Origin: Sphingomonas koreensis
Lineage (GTDB): Bacteria; Pseudomonadota; Alphaproteobacteria; Sphingomonadales; Sphingomonadaceae
Assembly (NCBI GenBank): GCA_006438735.1
Contig: RCZF01000008.1
Coordinates: 1-64,000 of the forward strand
DNA: 64,000 nt
Direction: 5' to 3'
Part shown: positions 26,995-34,995 of the stretch, piece after piece
How positions within the stretch are numbered: the first letter of the stretch is position 1
How the letters are laid out: each line of letters begins with the position of its first letter
Program-made: the position numbers and the translations under genes
The notes under the pieces: model-generated
Seen by the model: the letters and a program-made list of their open reading frames with translations, nothing else
Databases searched by the model: none
Told to the model about the DNA's origin: nothing

Positions 26995-27619
26995 GTGCTC
27001 GCGGCCAGAAAAGCAACGAGAAGCCCACTATGTGGCGCGGGAAAATCATGGTCGCCTCGAAACGGGAGCAAAGCAGCGTAAGCCAACAACACGAAACTCG
27101 CGGTTCGCCTAAAAGCGTTGCAGTCTAAGACTGCGCGCTGCATTTGCCGTCGGACCATTTGGTCTGGGGCGCGTTAATAAGACAGAAAAGAGCAGCGGCA
27201 CCGGTGCCGACTATCTGGTCTGCATCCGCAGCATGCGTCCCTATTTAGATCAATGCAAGTGTCTCGACCCTGCGCAGGCGCGACGATGCGGCGGGCGGCT
27301 CTTTTTTACCAAGCGCCGACCCAACACCAGGATTGTGACCGCATTTGGAACGGACCGAACGATTTCGGGAATGAGTAGCGACGTTGATGAACGGCTTAGT
27401 GCAGCGGCGGCTGTGACGCCAACTGTCAGAAGTAGGAGCATTGCCGACGGGCTGCTCTACCGCTTGGGTTGGCGGCGAGCGGCCGTGCCCTTTGGCTGCG
27501 AAACCAGCAACCGCACACATCGATGATCGAAGCGAACAGACGGCAGGATCCGATATCCGCCAACGCCGCTCGCGAAGGTCAGCGACGACGAACATTATAG
27601 CGCCGCGCCAACGTTCCGA
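26995..27619. other. 625-bp gap, no recognisable gene
   Basis: Frames here carry no family motifs. It holds the promoter of the sigma operon (minus strand) near 27000-27150. In lasso clusters the precursor and maturation genes could lie upstream of the sigma factor, but none is visible. The recombinase fragment follows. Confidence 0.5.
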
Positions 27620-27860
27620 TTACCTGTGTTTATTGATAGCGTCGTTCATGTGGGTCGTATCGACGGCGGCATAGCGCTGGACCATGCGCAGTGATTTCCA
27701 TCCGCCCATGCGCAGGATGGTGATGAGGTCGATGCCTGCCATCACGCAGTGACTCGCCCAGTGGTGGCGCCAGTCACGGATTGTGAAGTCGGCGACGCCG
27801 GCGCGTTTGCATGCAGTGGTGTGCGCCCGCTTCAAGGGGGCGGCCAAGACCTGACAGCGT
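27620..27860 (-). pseudogene. Tyrosine recombinase, C-terminal catalytic fragment
   Basis: About 80 codons encode the end of a phage-type integrase: PLKRAHTTACKRAGVADF, then IRDWRHHWASHCVMAGIDL (the H-x-x-W/R catalytic box), ILRMGGWKSLRMVQRYAAV (second H-position Trp and the nucleophile Tyr) and a normal C-terminal tail. The catalytic Arg-I region and everything before it are absent, and upstream sequence belongs to an unrelated permease remnant. It may be the missing end of the integrase whose N-terminus lies beside the tRNA at 47817-48236. Confidence 0.82.
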
Positions 27861-27865
27861 CTCGC

Positions 27866-28080
27866 TCACGTAAACTCTCGGCCACTGAGATCGACCAGCA
27901 TCGCGCTCGCCAGGATCACGCCGCCGACCGAGCCGATCCACAACGCGCGTCCTGCGGTCACCGGATCGTTGGCGAGTGTCGCAAGCGGCAAAAGCCAGGG
28001 GAAGTAGCCGCCTTCCTAGGAATTTGCCGCGACGAAGGCGATAAACGTGCCGACGATCTCCAACGCCAGTCGGGCGGACC
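27866..28080 (-). pseudogene. ABC-type permease C-terminal remnant
   Basis: Read on the minus strand, the frame ending at TGA 27866-27868 gives ALEIVGTFIAFVAANS, an in-frame TAG (28016-28018), then EGGYFPWLLPLATLANDPV and a hydrophobic segment ending LVDLSGREFT. The FPWLLP motif and last helix resemble the end of ABC-2 permeases. Truncated on the 5' side where the fructan operon begins. Confidence 0.45.
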
Positions 28081-28090
28081 AATGTATTCT

Positions 28091-29566
28091 TCACATTGTG
28101 GGTTCAACGACGAGGACACCTCCTGCATTCGCACTGAGAGATGGCAAGACGATCGTTATCGGGCCGTCCGGAAATATGCAGGCTGAATATACCCGTTCGC
28201 CGCCGTTTACGAAAATTTCTACGAGGCAATTATCAATATAGAACTCAATAATAATTTCTTTTGCGTAACAAAATCTCGTCGAAGTCTGACGCGCAAAATG
28301 CTCTGGTAGACCGGCGGCATTGAACCGAGCAAAACTCAGTTGCCGCTTCGACATTTCAAAAGACACTTCGATCAAGGTTGCTCCATTTGATCGGAGTTGG
28401 ATTGTTTCGGGAGCATTGTTTAATGATCCCAGGACGTGGCGAAAGAAAAAGGCTCCCGCGTCCGTCGAAACATTGGTGGAACGGCTAGATTCTATACCTT
28501 CGCTTCGCGCGCCTGTTGGAACTTCCAACAAGTGCGAAACTGCATCGATCGGTCGTTGCCCAAGTTTAAGGACCGTTCCCTCCTGAAACAAAAACAGTCG
28601 ACGAGGCAAGGATTGCGCGCCACGCCACGGCTCGGTCGGATAATGCTTTCCGGACTGATGATTTGACATCCAGCCGATCCAAACCGGTCCCGGTTGATCG
28701 TCCGGCAAATCGGACCATGAAACGGCCGCATAAAAATCCGGCCCATAATCGACAACGTCCCCGTCAACCGGGGCCACGGCGGGGTCCACGGAGAAGCTAT
28801 AGCCATCGAAATCGCCGACGAAATATTGCGCACCCGATCCGCCGTCGAGGAACCCGTCATCGACATCGAACTTAAGTACCCATTTCACATCTTCCTGCTT
28901 CCCTTCGATTGGCACGAGCATGAGATCGGGACACTCCCACTGGCCGCTGGTGGAACCAGCCGGTCCGAATTCACCCGCCCGCTGCCAATCGATCAGGTTA
29001 GCAGAGCGATAGAACAAGACCTTATGTTCACGCGACAGCGCGACGATCATGACCCATGCCGCACTCGGCGCATGGTAGAACACCTTGGGATCGCGAAAAT
29101 GCAGCAGGCCAAGATCGATCAAGGGATTGTCGCGATAGTGCGCGAAAGTTCGGCCACGATCGTGGCTGTAGGCCAGATGCTGCGACTGGATTTCGGTGCG
29201 CTCGTCGAACGCGGTGAAGAAGGCAAGCAGTGGTGGCCTAATACCGTCACCCAGCCCTGAAACATTGTCGCTGTCGACCACAGCACATCCCGAAAAAATC
29301 ATCTTGTCGGTTTCAGGAATCGCGACGGGAAGCTCGGTCCAGTGGAGCAGATCGTGGCTAACGGCGTGGCCCCAGCTCATATGGCCCCATTCGCTGCCGA
29401 ACGGGTTATATTGGTAGAAGAGGTGATACTCGCCTTCCAAATACACGAGACCGTTGGGATCGTTCATCCAGTTTCGATGAGGTGTATAATGAAATGTCGG
29501 GCGATACCGGTCAGTGTCGCCGTCAGGTCGTTGCTTCGCCACATCCTGAACTGAGGGTTTTGGCAT
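28091..29566 (-). CDS. GH32 beta-fructosidase (levanase/inulinase/sucrose hydrolase)
   Basis: The 491-residue enzyme uses ATG 29566; an upstream extension is out of keeping with the family. The GH32 catalytic set is complete: nucleophile Asp in WMNDPNG (about residue 36), stabiliser Asp in FRDPKVF, and acid/base Glu in WECPDL. A C-terminal beta-sandwich follows (YIDNCLVEIFVNGG). No signal peptide is visible, so it probably acts in the cytoplasm on fructo-oligosaccharides or sucrose brought in by the adjacent ABC importer. It is the last gene of the fructan operon; its 3' end is more AT-rich than the rest. Confidence 0.93.
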   Translation of the reverse strand: MPKPSVQDVAKQRPDGDTDRYRPTFHYTPHRNWMNDPNGLVYLEGEYHLFYQYNPFGSEWGHMSWGHAVSHDLLHWTELPVAIPETDKMIFSGCAVVDSDNVSGLGDGIRPPLLAFFTAFDERTEIQSQHLAYSHDRGRTFAHYRDNPLIDLGLLHFRDPKVFYHAPSAAWVMIVALSREHKVLFYRSANLIDWQRAGEFGPAGSTSGQWECPDLMLVPIEGKQEDVKWVLKFDVDDGFLDGGSGAQYFVGDFDGYSFSVDPAVAPVDGDVVDYGPDFYAAVSWSDLPDDQPGPVWIGWMSNHQSGKHYPTEPWRGAQSLPRRLFLFQEGTVLKLGQRPIDAVSHLLEVPTGARSEGIESSRSTNVSTDAGAFFFRHVLGSLNNAPETIQLRSNGATLIEVSFEMSKRQLSFARFNAAGLPEHFARQTSTRFCYAKEIIIEFYIDNCLVEIFVNGGERVYSACIFPDGPITIVLPSLSANAGGVLVVEPTM

Positions 29567-29628
29567 GATGTCTCCGTCGAGAAGGGCTTGGTCTGGTGGG
29601 CACGTAGCGCCTCGCGAGGCGGTCATTT

Positions 29629-30738
29629 CTACAGTCGCGGCAGGGCAGCACCTACGCCGTCGAAAAGATGGGTGTCGGCTGAATCGAAGTTCAGCCCGAC
29701 CTGATCCCCGGCAGCGACGCGACCGCTGTTGGCTGGCAGACGCACAGCGACGGTATCGTGTGCGCCGGGGACGTCGAGAAACGCAAAGGTGTCGGCACCA
29801 AGCCGCTCGAGCATTATTACGTTTCCGGTTATGATGGCCTGTTCTGGCGCACAGAGCCGACAATGTTCGGGCCGCACGCCAAGAGTGACGCGACGGTCAT
29901 CGAGCGCCGGTGGCGGAAGGAAAGGCACAGTCAAGTTTATCGGTCGAGCCCGCTCCCCCTGTAATTCGAGCATCAAGCCGTTCGGGTCTTGGCCGTTAAG
30001 ATGCGCATCGAAGAAGCCCATCGTTGGGGTCCCGATGAACCCGGCGACGAAGCGGTTCGCCGGGCGCTCATACAGCTCCAGTGGCGCGCCGATCTGGCGA
30101 ATGACGCCGCCTTCGAGCACGACGATCCGGTCCGCTAGCGTCATCGCCTCGACCTGATCGTGCGTCACGTAAACGACGGTGTTGCGCAGCCGCTGATGCA
30201 GCCGGCCGATTTCCATCCTCATCTGAATTCGCAACGCTGCATCTAGGTTCGATAGCGGCTCGTCGAACAGGAAGGCATTGGGTTGGCGCACGATCGCGCG
30301 CCCGATCGCAACGCGCTGACGCTGCCCACCGGAAAGCTGGCTCGGCTTGCGGTCGCGCAGCGCTTCGAGCTGAAGCACACGCAGCGCTTCGTCGACGCGC
30401 TGTTCGCGTTCCGCTTTCGGCTTCTTAGCCAGCTTCAGCCCGAAACCAATATTCTCGGCGACCGTCATGTGCGGGTATAGCGCATAGGACTGGAACACCA
30501 TGCCGATCCGCCGCCGCGCAGGATCCCAGTCGTTGACCCGCTGATCGTCGAAATAGAGATCGCCCGAGCTGATCTCCTCCAGTCCCGCAATCATCCGCAG
30601 CAGGGTGGACTTCCCGCATCCCGACGGGCCGACCAGCACCAGAAATTCGCTCGGCGCGACAGTGAGACTGACGCCGTTGATAATAGGCTTGCCACCATAA
30701 TCCTTGTGGATGTCGCGCAGCTCGAGGGATGCCGGCAT
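29629..30738 (-). CDS. Sugar ABC transporter ATPase (MalK/UgpC type)
   Basis: The 369-residue ATPase has Walker [10 protein letters not shown] (about 38-46), the Q-loop in [14 protein letters not shown], signature [10 protein letters not shown], Walker [14 protein letters not shown] and H-loop YVTHDQ. The C-terminal TOBE/MalK regulatory domain contains LGVRPEHC. It energises the permease pair encoded just upstream in the same operon. Confidence 0.95.
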   Translation of the reverse strand: MPASLELRDIHKDYGGKPIINGVSLTVAPSEFLVLVGPSGCGKSTLLRMIAGLEEISSGDLYFDDQRVNDWDPARRRIGMVFQSYALYPHMTVAENIGFGLKLAKKPKAEREQRVDEALRVLQLEALRDRKPSQLSGGQRQRVAIGRAIVRQPNAFLFDEPLSNLDAALRIQMRMEIGRLHQRLRNTVVYVTHDQVEAMTLADRIVVLEGGVIRQIGAPLELYERPANRFVAGFIGTPTMGFFDAHLNGQDPNGLMLELQGERARPINLTVPFLPPPALDDRRVTLGVRPEHCRLCAPEQAIITGNVIMLERLGADTFAFLDVPGAHDTVAVRLPANSGRVAAGDQVGLNFDSADTHLFDGVGAALPRL

Positions 30739-30749
30739 GGTTGTTCTCC

Positions 30750-31655
30750 TCAGCCCTTGACGCCGCTGCCGACCACGCTGCGGACGAACCAGCGCTGGAA
30801 GACGATGAAAGCGATCAATACGGGGACGGTGATCACGCTGGCATAGGCCATCACTTCACCCCACTGCGTGGTGCGCCCGAAAAACTGCTGCATACCGACC
30901 ATCAGCGGCCGAGCGGCCTCACCGGGCACGGTGATGACTGGCCACAGATACTGGTTCCACATCGCCAGCGCCTGCAGGATCGCAACGGTTGCGAACACAG
31001 GGGCCGACGACGGCAGGATGACGTGACGATAAACCTGGAGCGGGGTCGCGCCATCAATATAAGCCGCCTCGTCGAAGTCCTTCGGGATATCGCGGAAGAA
31101 CTGGTAGAACAGGAAGATCGAGAAGGCGTTGGCAATGAACGGGAAAATCTGGACGTACAGCGTGTTGAGCCACGACCGCGTGACGATCAGCCCATCCCCG
31201 GTGAGCGCCAGCCCCGGCAACTTCGCGACGAGCAGCATCAGCGGCACCGTGATCGCTTCGAACGGGATCACCAGCAACACGACCAGCACAGCCAGCGCGG
31301 CCTGCTTGCCACGCCATTCGAGCCGCGCGAGGCCGAACGCGGCGAGGCTGTTGACCAGCAGCCCGCTGACGACAGTGATGACGGTGATCAGGACCGAGTT
31401 CATCAGGAAATGGCCAATATGCCCGCGCCCGAACACGTCGGCGTAATTCGCGCCCGTCAGCGCACCGACTGGCAGCAACGCGCGCAGCGACTGCAGGTCG
31501 GCAAAGATCGCATCGTTGGTTTTGAACGAGGCGCTGAGCATGAACAGGAACGGGAAGATGAAGATCAGCGCCAGCAGAACCATCAGCGCGTAGACGGCGA
31601 AGCGAAGCCCGAGGAATTTAAATTGCTTCGGGGTCATGCCGCTCATTTCGACCAC
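30750..31655 (-). CDS. Sugar ABC transporter permease (MalG type)
   Basis: A 301-residue membrane protein with six transmembrane helices. The permease-ATPase contact motif (EAA loop) reads [27 protein letters not shown] near residue 190. N-terminal [18 protein letters not shown] is typical of the MalG/UgpE class. It overlaps the preceding permease gene by 13 bases. Confidence 0.94.
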   Translation of the reverse strand: MVEMSGMTPKQFKFLGLRFAVYALMVLLALIFIFPFLFMLSASFKTNDAIFADLQSLRALLPVGALTGANYADVFGRGHIGHFLMNSVLITVITVVSGLLVNSLAAFGLARLEWRGKQAALAVLVVLLVIPFEAITVPLMLLVAKLPGLALTGDGLIVTRSWLNTLYVQIFPFIANAFSIFLFYQFFRDIPKDFDEAAYIDGATPLQVYRHVILPSSAPVFATVAILQALAMWNQYLWPVITVPGEAARPLMVGMQQFFGRTTQWGEVMAYASVITVPVLIAFIVFQRWFVRSVVGSGVKG

Positions 31656-32719
31656 CGGCGCTGTAGGAATTGCTGGATCAGGATCAGCCCGGCGATCAGT
31701 ATGAAATAGACCACCGCCACCGTCGAGCCGTACGCAATGTCACCTTCGCGCACGCCGCGCTGAATGGCGTGGAACATCACCGTGGCCGTGGCATCCTGCG
31801 GGCCACCCTGCGTCATCACGTCGATCTGGGTGAACAGGCCAAGCGCGGCGATCGTCGTGACGATCAGCACGAACGCGATGGTCTGACGCAAGCCGGGTAG
31901 CGTGACATTGCGGAAACGCTGCCAAGCGGTCGCCCCGTCGATCCGCGCGGCATCGTAGAGTTCCTGCGGAATGCCCTGCAGTCCGGCGAGAAAGATCAGC
32001 ATCTGTAAACCGGCACCCTGCCACGCGGACATGATGACGATCGCCGGCATGGCGGTCGACGGATTGCCCAGCCAGTCGACATGCGCGACCGCACCGAAAC
32101 TGACGATCGACAACAGCTTGTTGAACAGCCCCAGATCCTTGTCGAAAAGGAACACCCAGACGATCGACACCACGACCATCGACATCACGACCGGCGAAAA
32201 ATAGATCGCGCGGAACAACGTCTGCCCCTTGAGCCCGGCATTGACGAGCAAGGCGAGCACCAGCGCGGCGATGCATTGCAGCGGCACCACCATCACGGCG
32301 AACGCAAAAGTGTTGAGCAGCGCCCTCAAAAAGGCGGGATCCTTAGCCACGAGCGCGACGCGCTTGTCGCCGAGGTGAAAATCGGTGATCGGACGGTAGC
32401 CCTGAAAGCGCGGATCGTGCCGCGTAATGTCACGGGCCCGCTGATAGGTGGGTTGGCCATCGCTCCCGACGATTGGCTGCCCTTCGGCATCGCGGATCGG
32501 TTGCTCGACGAGATAGGAGACCGATAACAGTCGGTCGTAGTTGCGCATGCCAATTAAGCTGCCCGGTTCAGGCGACACGAGACGCTGATTGGTGAATGTC
32601 AGAGCGAAGGCCATCACGAACGGCACAACGAGGAACAGCAGCAGCCCGAAGAGCGCTGGGGTGCCGAACAGCAAGGCGGTGCGAGCTGCTGGACGACGGC
32701 GTTTGCTGGCGGGCATCAT
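31643..32719 (-). CDS. Sugar ABC transporter permease (MalF type)
   Basis: A 358-residue membrane protein with an N-terminal helix (about 13-36), then a periplasmic insert with YLVEQPIRDAEGQPIV, and the permease core. The EAA motif is IPQELYDAARIDGATAWQRFRNVTLPGLRQ. The extra periplasmic loop separates MalF-type from MalG-type partners. It overlaps the binding-protein gene by four bases. Confidence 0.94.
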   Translation of the reverse strand: MMPASKRRRPAARTALLFGTPALFGLLLFLVVPFVMAFALTFTNQRLVSPEPGSLIGMRNYDRLLSVSYLVEQPIRDAEGQPIVGSDGQPTYQRARDITRHDPRFQGYRPITDFHLGDKRVALVAKDPAFLRALLNTFAFAVMVVPLQCIAALVLALLVNAGLKGQTLFRAIYFSPVVMSMVVVSIVWVFLFDKDLGLFNKLLSIVSFGAVAHVDWLGNPSTAMPAIVIMSAWQGAGLQMLIFLAGLQGIPQELYDAARIDGATAWQRFRNVTLPGLRQTIAFVLIVTTIAALGLFTQIDVMTQGGPQDATATVMFHAIQRGVREGDIAYGSTVAVVYFILIAGLILIQQFLQRRWSK

Positions 32720-34017
32720 CGCGCCGCCGCCTGTTTGTCCGGCACAAGATAGCCGTCATTATCGGCAATCGATTGATCGATCTCGTCGACCGCATCGTCG
32801 AGCGCGTCCTGCGGATTCTCGCCGTCCATGATATTGCGCAGGGCGTCATAGAAATTGTTGGAGATCGTCGAGAAGGCCGGGGTCGCCGGGCGTTCGCTCG
32901 CAAATCGATGCATCAGCTCGTAAAAGATGCGTCCCTTGCCGCCGGGCCGGAAATCGGCCGACAGGGTCGCGCCCGCTTCGGTCACTGGAATCATCCCGGC
33001 CGCGTTGGACATCGCGGCGACCTCGCGCGGTTTGAGCATGAAGCGCAGAAAAGCGCTCGCGCCGTCCAGATGCTTGCAGGTGCGGCTGACCGCCCATTGC
33101 CAGCTGCCGGCGCCGATCATCGGGCCGTGCCCGAAATCGGGCGGCGGCAGGATCAACAGGTCGCCGCCGACCTTCTGGCGATAATCGGGTGCCCACCAAT
33201 TGCCGGTATACGCCATCGCCGCGCGACCATTGACAAAGGCATTCTCGTCGGGCTCACGGCGATCGACCAGCCCGCTGGCGAACAACCACTGGAACCACAT
33301 GGCGAACCGCACGGCAGCGGGGCCGTTGAGCGCGCCATTGGCGCGCGCCATGGTGGAACGATCGATCAGGCCGCCGCCGAAGCTTTGCAGGATCGGACTG
33401 AAGGCATAAGTCCACCAGTCGGACTTGGTATCGCGCGTCGAGAGGTCGAGCGGATAGCTGTAGCGACCCGTCGCCTTGAGCTTGCGCAAGATGTCGTCGA
33501 ACTCCGCAAGAGACCATGGCTCGTCCAGCGTCGGGATGCGCGCGCCGATGCGAGCAAGCGCGGACCGGCGGGTGTAGATCGCCAGCGCCGCGTCGAACTG
33601 GCCGACCGAATAGACATGACCCTGATACGCCCCCTTGCCACCTGGCGTAATCTGACCAAGCGTCGCGGCGGGCACGAGATCGTCGATCGGACGCAAATGC
33701 CCGGCCCATACGAAATCGGCGACCATCGGCTGGTCGACCGTCATCAGGCACGGCAATTGCCCCGCCATCGAAGCGGCGACAATCGACTGGGTATAGCCGC
33801 TTTGCGGAATCGATTGGGCGGTAACGTACCATCGCGATTGCGACGCGTTGAACCGTGCGATCGCCGCCGTGTTGGCGGCTTCCTCGGTGTCGCCGGCCTG
33901 ATGCTTCCACAAGGTCAGCTCAATCCTGCCTTTTGGCACGCTCGGTTGCCCACAGCCGGACAGCAGCGCCGCGGCGCCGAGCGCCAACACGGCTGTCAGG
34001 ATGCGCTCAAGCCGCAT
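32716..34017 (-). CDS. Sugar ABC transporter substrate-binding lipoprotein
   Basis: Starting at ATG 34017 gives a lipoprotein signal with lipobox LLSGC (Cys about 22), overlapping the upstream kinase stop by eleven bases; the longer open frame is an artefact of that overlap. The 433-residue protein is a family 1 extracellular solute-binding protein: IELTLWKHQAG, then VDQPMVADFVWAGHLRPIDDL, and ALAAMAYTGNWW-type sequence around residue 270. Its ligand is probably a fructo-oligosaccharide, judged from the operon. Confidence 0.9.
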   Translation of the reverse strand: MRLERILTAVLALGAAALLSGCGQPSVPKGRIELTLWKHQAGDTEEAANTAAIARFNASQSRWYVTAQSIPQSGYTQSIVAASMAGQLPCLMTVDQPMVADFVWAGHLRPIDDLVPAATLGQITPGGKGAYQGHVYSVGQFDAALAIYTRRSALARIGARIPTLDEPWSLAEFDDILRKLKATGRYSYPLDLSTRDTKSDWWTYAFSPILQSFGGGLIDRSTMARANGALNGPAAVRFAMWFQWLFASGLVDRREPDENAFVNGRAAMAYTGNWWAPDYRQKVGGDLLILPPPDFGHGPMIGAGSWQWAVSRTCKHLDGASAFLRFMLKPREVAAMSNAAGMIPVTEAGATLSADFRPGGKGRIFYELMHRFASERPATPAFSTISNNFYDALRNIMDGENPQDALDDAVDEIDQSIADNDGYLVPDKQAAAR

Positions 34018-34918
34018 GAGCACCGGTCGCGCGGGCGCGAGCCAATTCGATTGCACCGACCAGGCCGGGCGACGGATCGCTCAGCGCCGGCGCGCAGATG
34101 AACGCCGCGGGGTCTATGCTCCAGCGATCGAGCGCATAGCCGTTCGCCAGAGCTGCGAACCGATTTCGAACGCGGTCGTACAGGCTTGATCGGGACATAA
34201 CGCCGCCCCCAAGGATGATGCGCTGCGGCCGCATCGTGTACATCAGCTCTATGCAGAGGCAGGCAATATAATGAGCCTGATGCCGCCAACCGGCATGATC
34301 GTCGTTCAGGGCCTCCGCGTCCGTGCCCCAACGCGCCGCCATCGCTGGGCCGCAGGCGAGCCCTTCCAGACAGTCGCCGTGATACGGACAGATGCCGCTA
34401 AACCCTTCGTCGCCCGGCGCGCGCGGGACACGGATATGGCCGGCTTCGGGATGCCCCATGCCGAGCGTCAGTTGTCCGCCTTCGATCCAGCCCATGCCGA
34501 TGCCAGTCCCGACGGTCACGTAGCACAAGCGGTCCAGCCTTTGACCTGCGCCGTATTTAAGTTCGGCCAGCGCGGCGCAATTGACGTCGGTGTCGATTAC
34601 CGTCGGGGCGTCGAGGATCGCCGCAATGCGGCCGCGTATGTCAATCGACGACCATCCCGGCTTCGGCGTCGCCGCAAGCGATCCATGATGCGGCGAGTCT
34701 CGATCAAGATCGAGCGGCCCGAAACTCGCCACGCCGCCCGCCGTGACCCGTCCATGACGATCACACTCCCGCCGATAGAAGTCGGCGATCGCCGCGAACG
34801 TCTCGTCAGGCGCGGCGGTGGCGATCCGTTGCTGGGTTACGACACGCCCGTCGCCGGCCGCGATCGCGCACAGCATCTTCGTGCCGCCGGCCTCTATTCC
34901 TGCAACCAGATCATTCAT
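34007..34918 (-). CDS. ROK-family fructokinase
   Basis: The 303-residue kinase has the ROK ATP motif (IEAGGTKMLCAIA), the YVTVGTGIGMGW phosphate-2 segment, catalytic Asp in IDTDVNCAALAE, and the zinc motif GHIRVPR...CPYHGDCLEG. The ICPYHGDCLEGLACGPA form is characteristic of ROK fructokinases (Mak/ScrK-like) rather than glucokinases. It phosphorylates fructose released by the GH32 enzymes. The gene follows the TonB receptor after 77 bases. Confidence 0.9.
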   Translation of the reverse strand: MNDLVAGIEAGGTKMLCAIAAGDGRVVTQQRIATAAPDETFAAIADFYRRECDRHGRVTAGGVASFGPLDLDRDSPHHGSLAATPKPGWSSIDIRGRIAAILDAPTVIDTDVNCAALAELKYGAGQRLDRLCYVTVGTGIGMGWIEGGQLTLGMGHPEAGHIRVPRAPGDEGFSGICPYHGDCLEGLACGPAMAARWGTDAEALNDDHAGWRHQAHYIACLCIELMYTMRPQRIILGGGVMSRSSLYDRVRNRFAALANGYALDRWSIDPAAFICAPALSDPSPGLVGAIELARARATGAHAA

Positions 34919-34960
34919 GTGTCAGCGAACCAGTTCAACCGGCGAAATAGAAACGAGAGC

Positions 34961-34978
34961 GACGTCTAAAGAGACGTT
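34961..34978 (-). repeat. Small hairpin between receptor and fructokinase genes
   Basis: ACGTCT and AGACGT arms (6 bp, 4-base loop) lie in the 77-base gap. No U-run follows, so an RNA processing or attenuation site is more likely than a terminator. Confidence 0.3.
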
Positions 34979-34995
34979 GCCGTGATCCAAGAAGA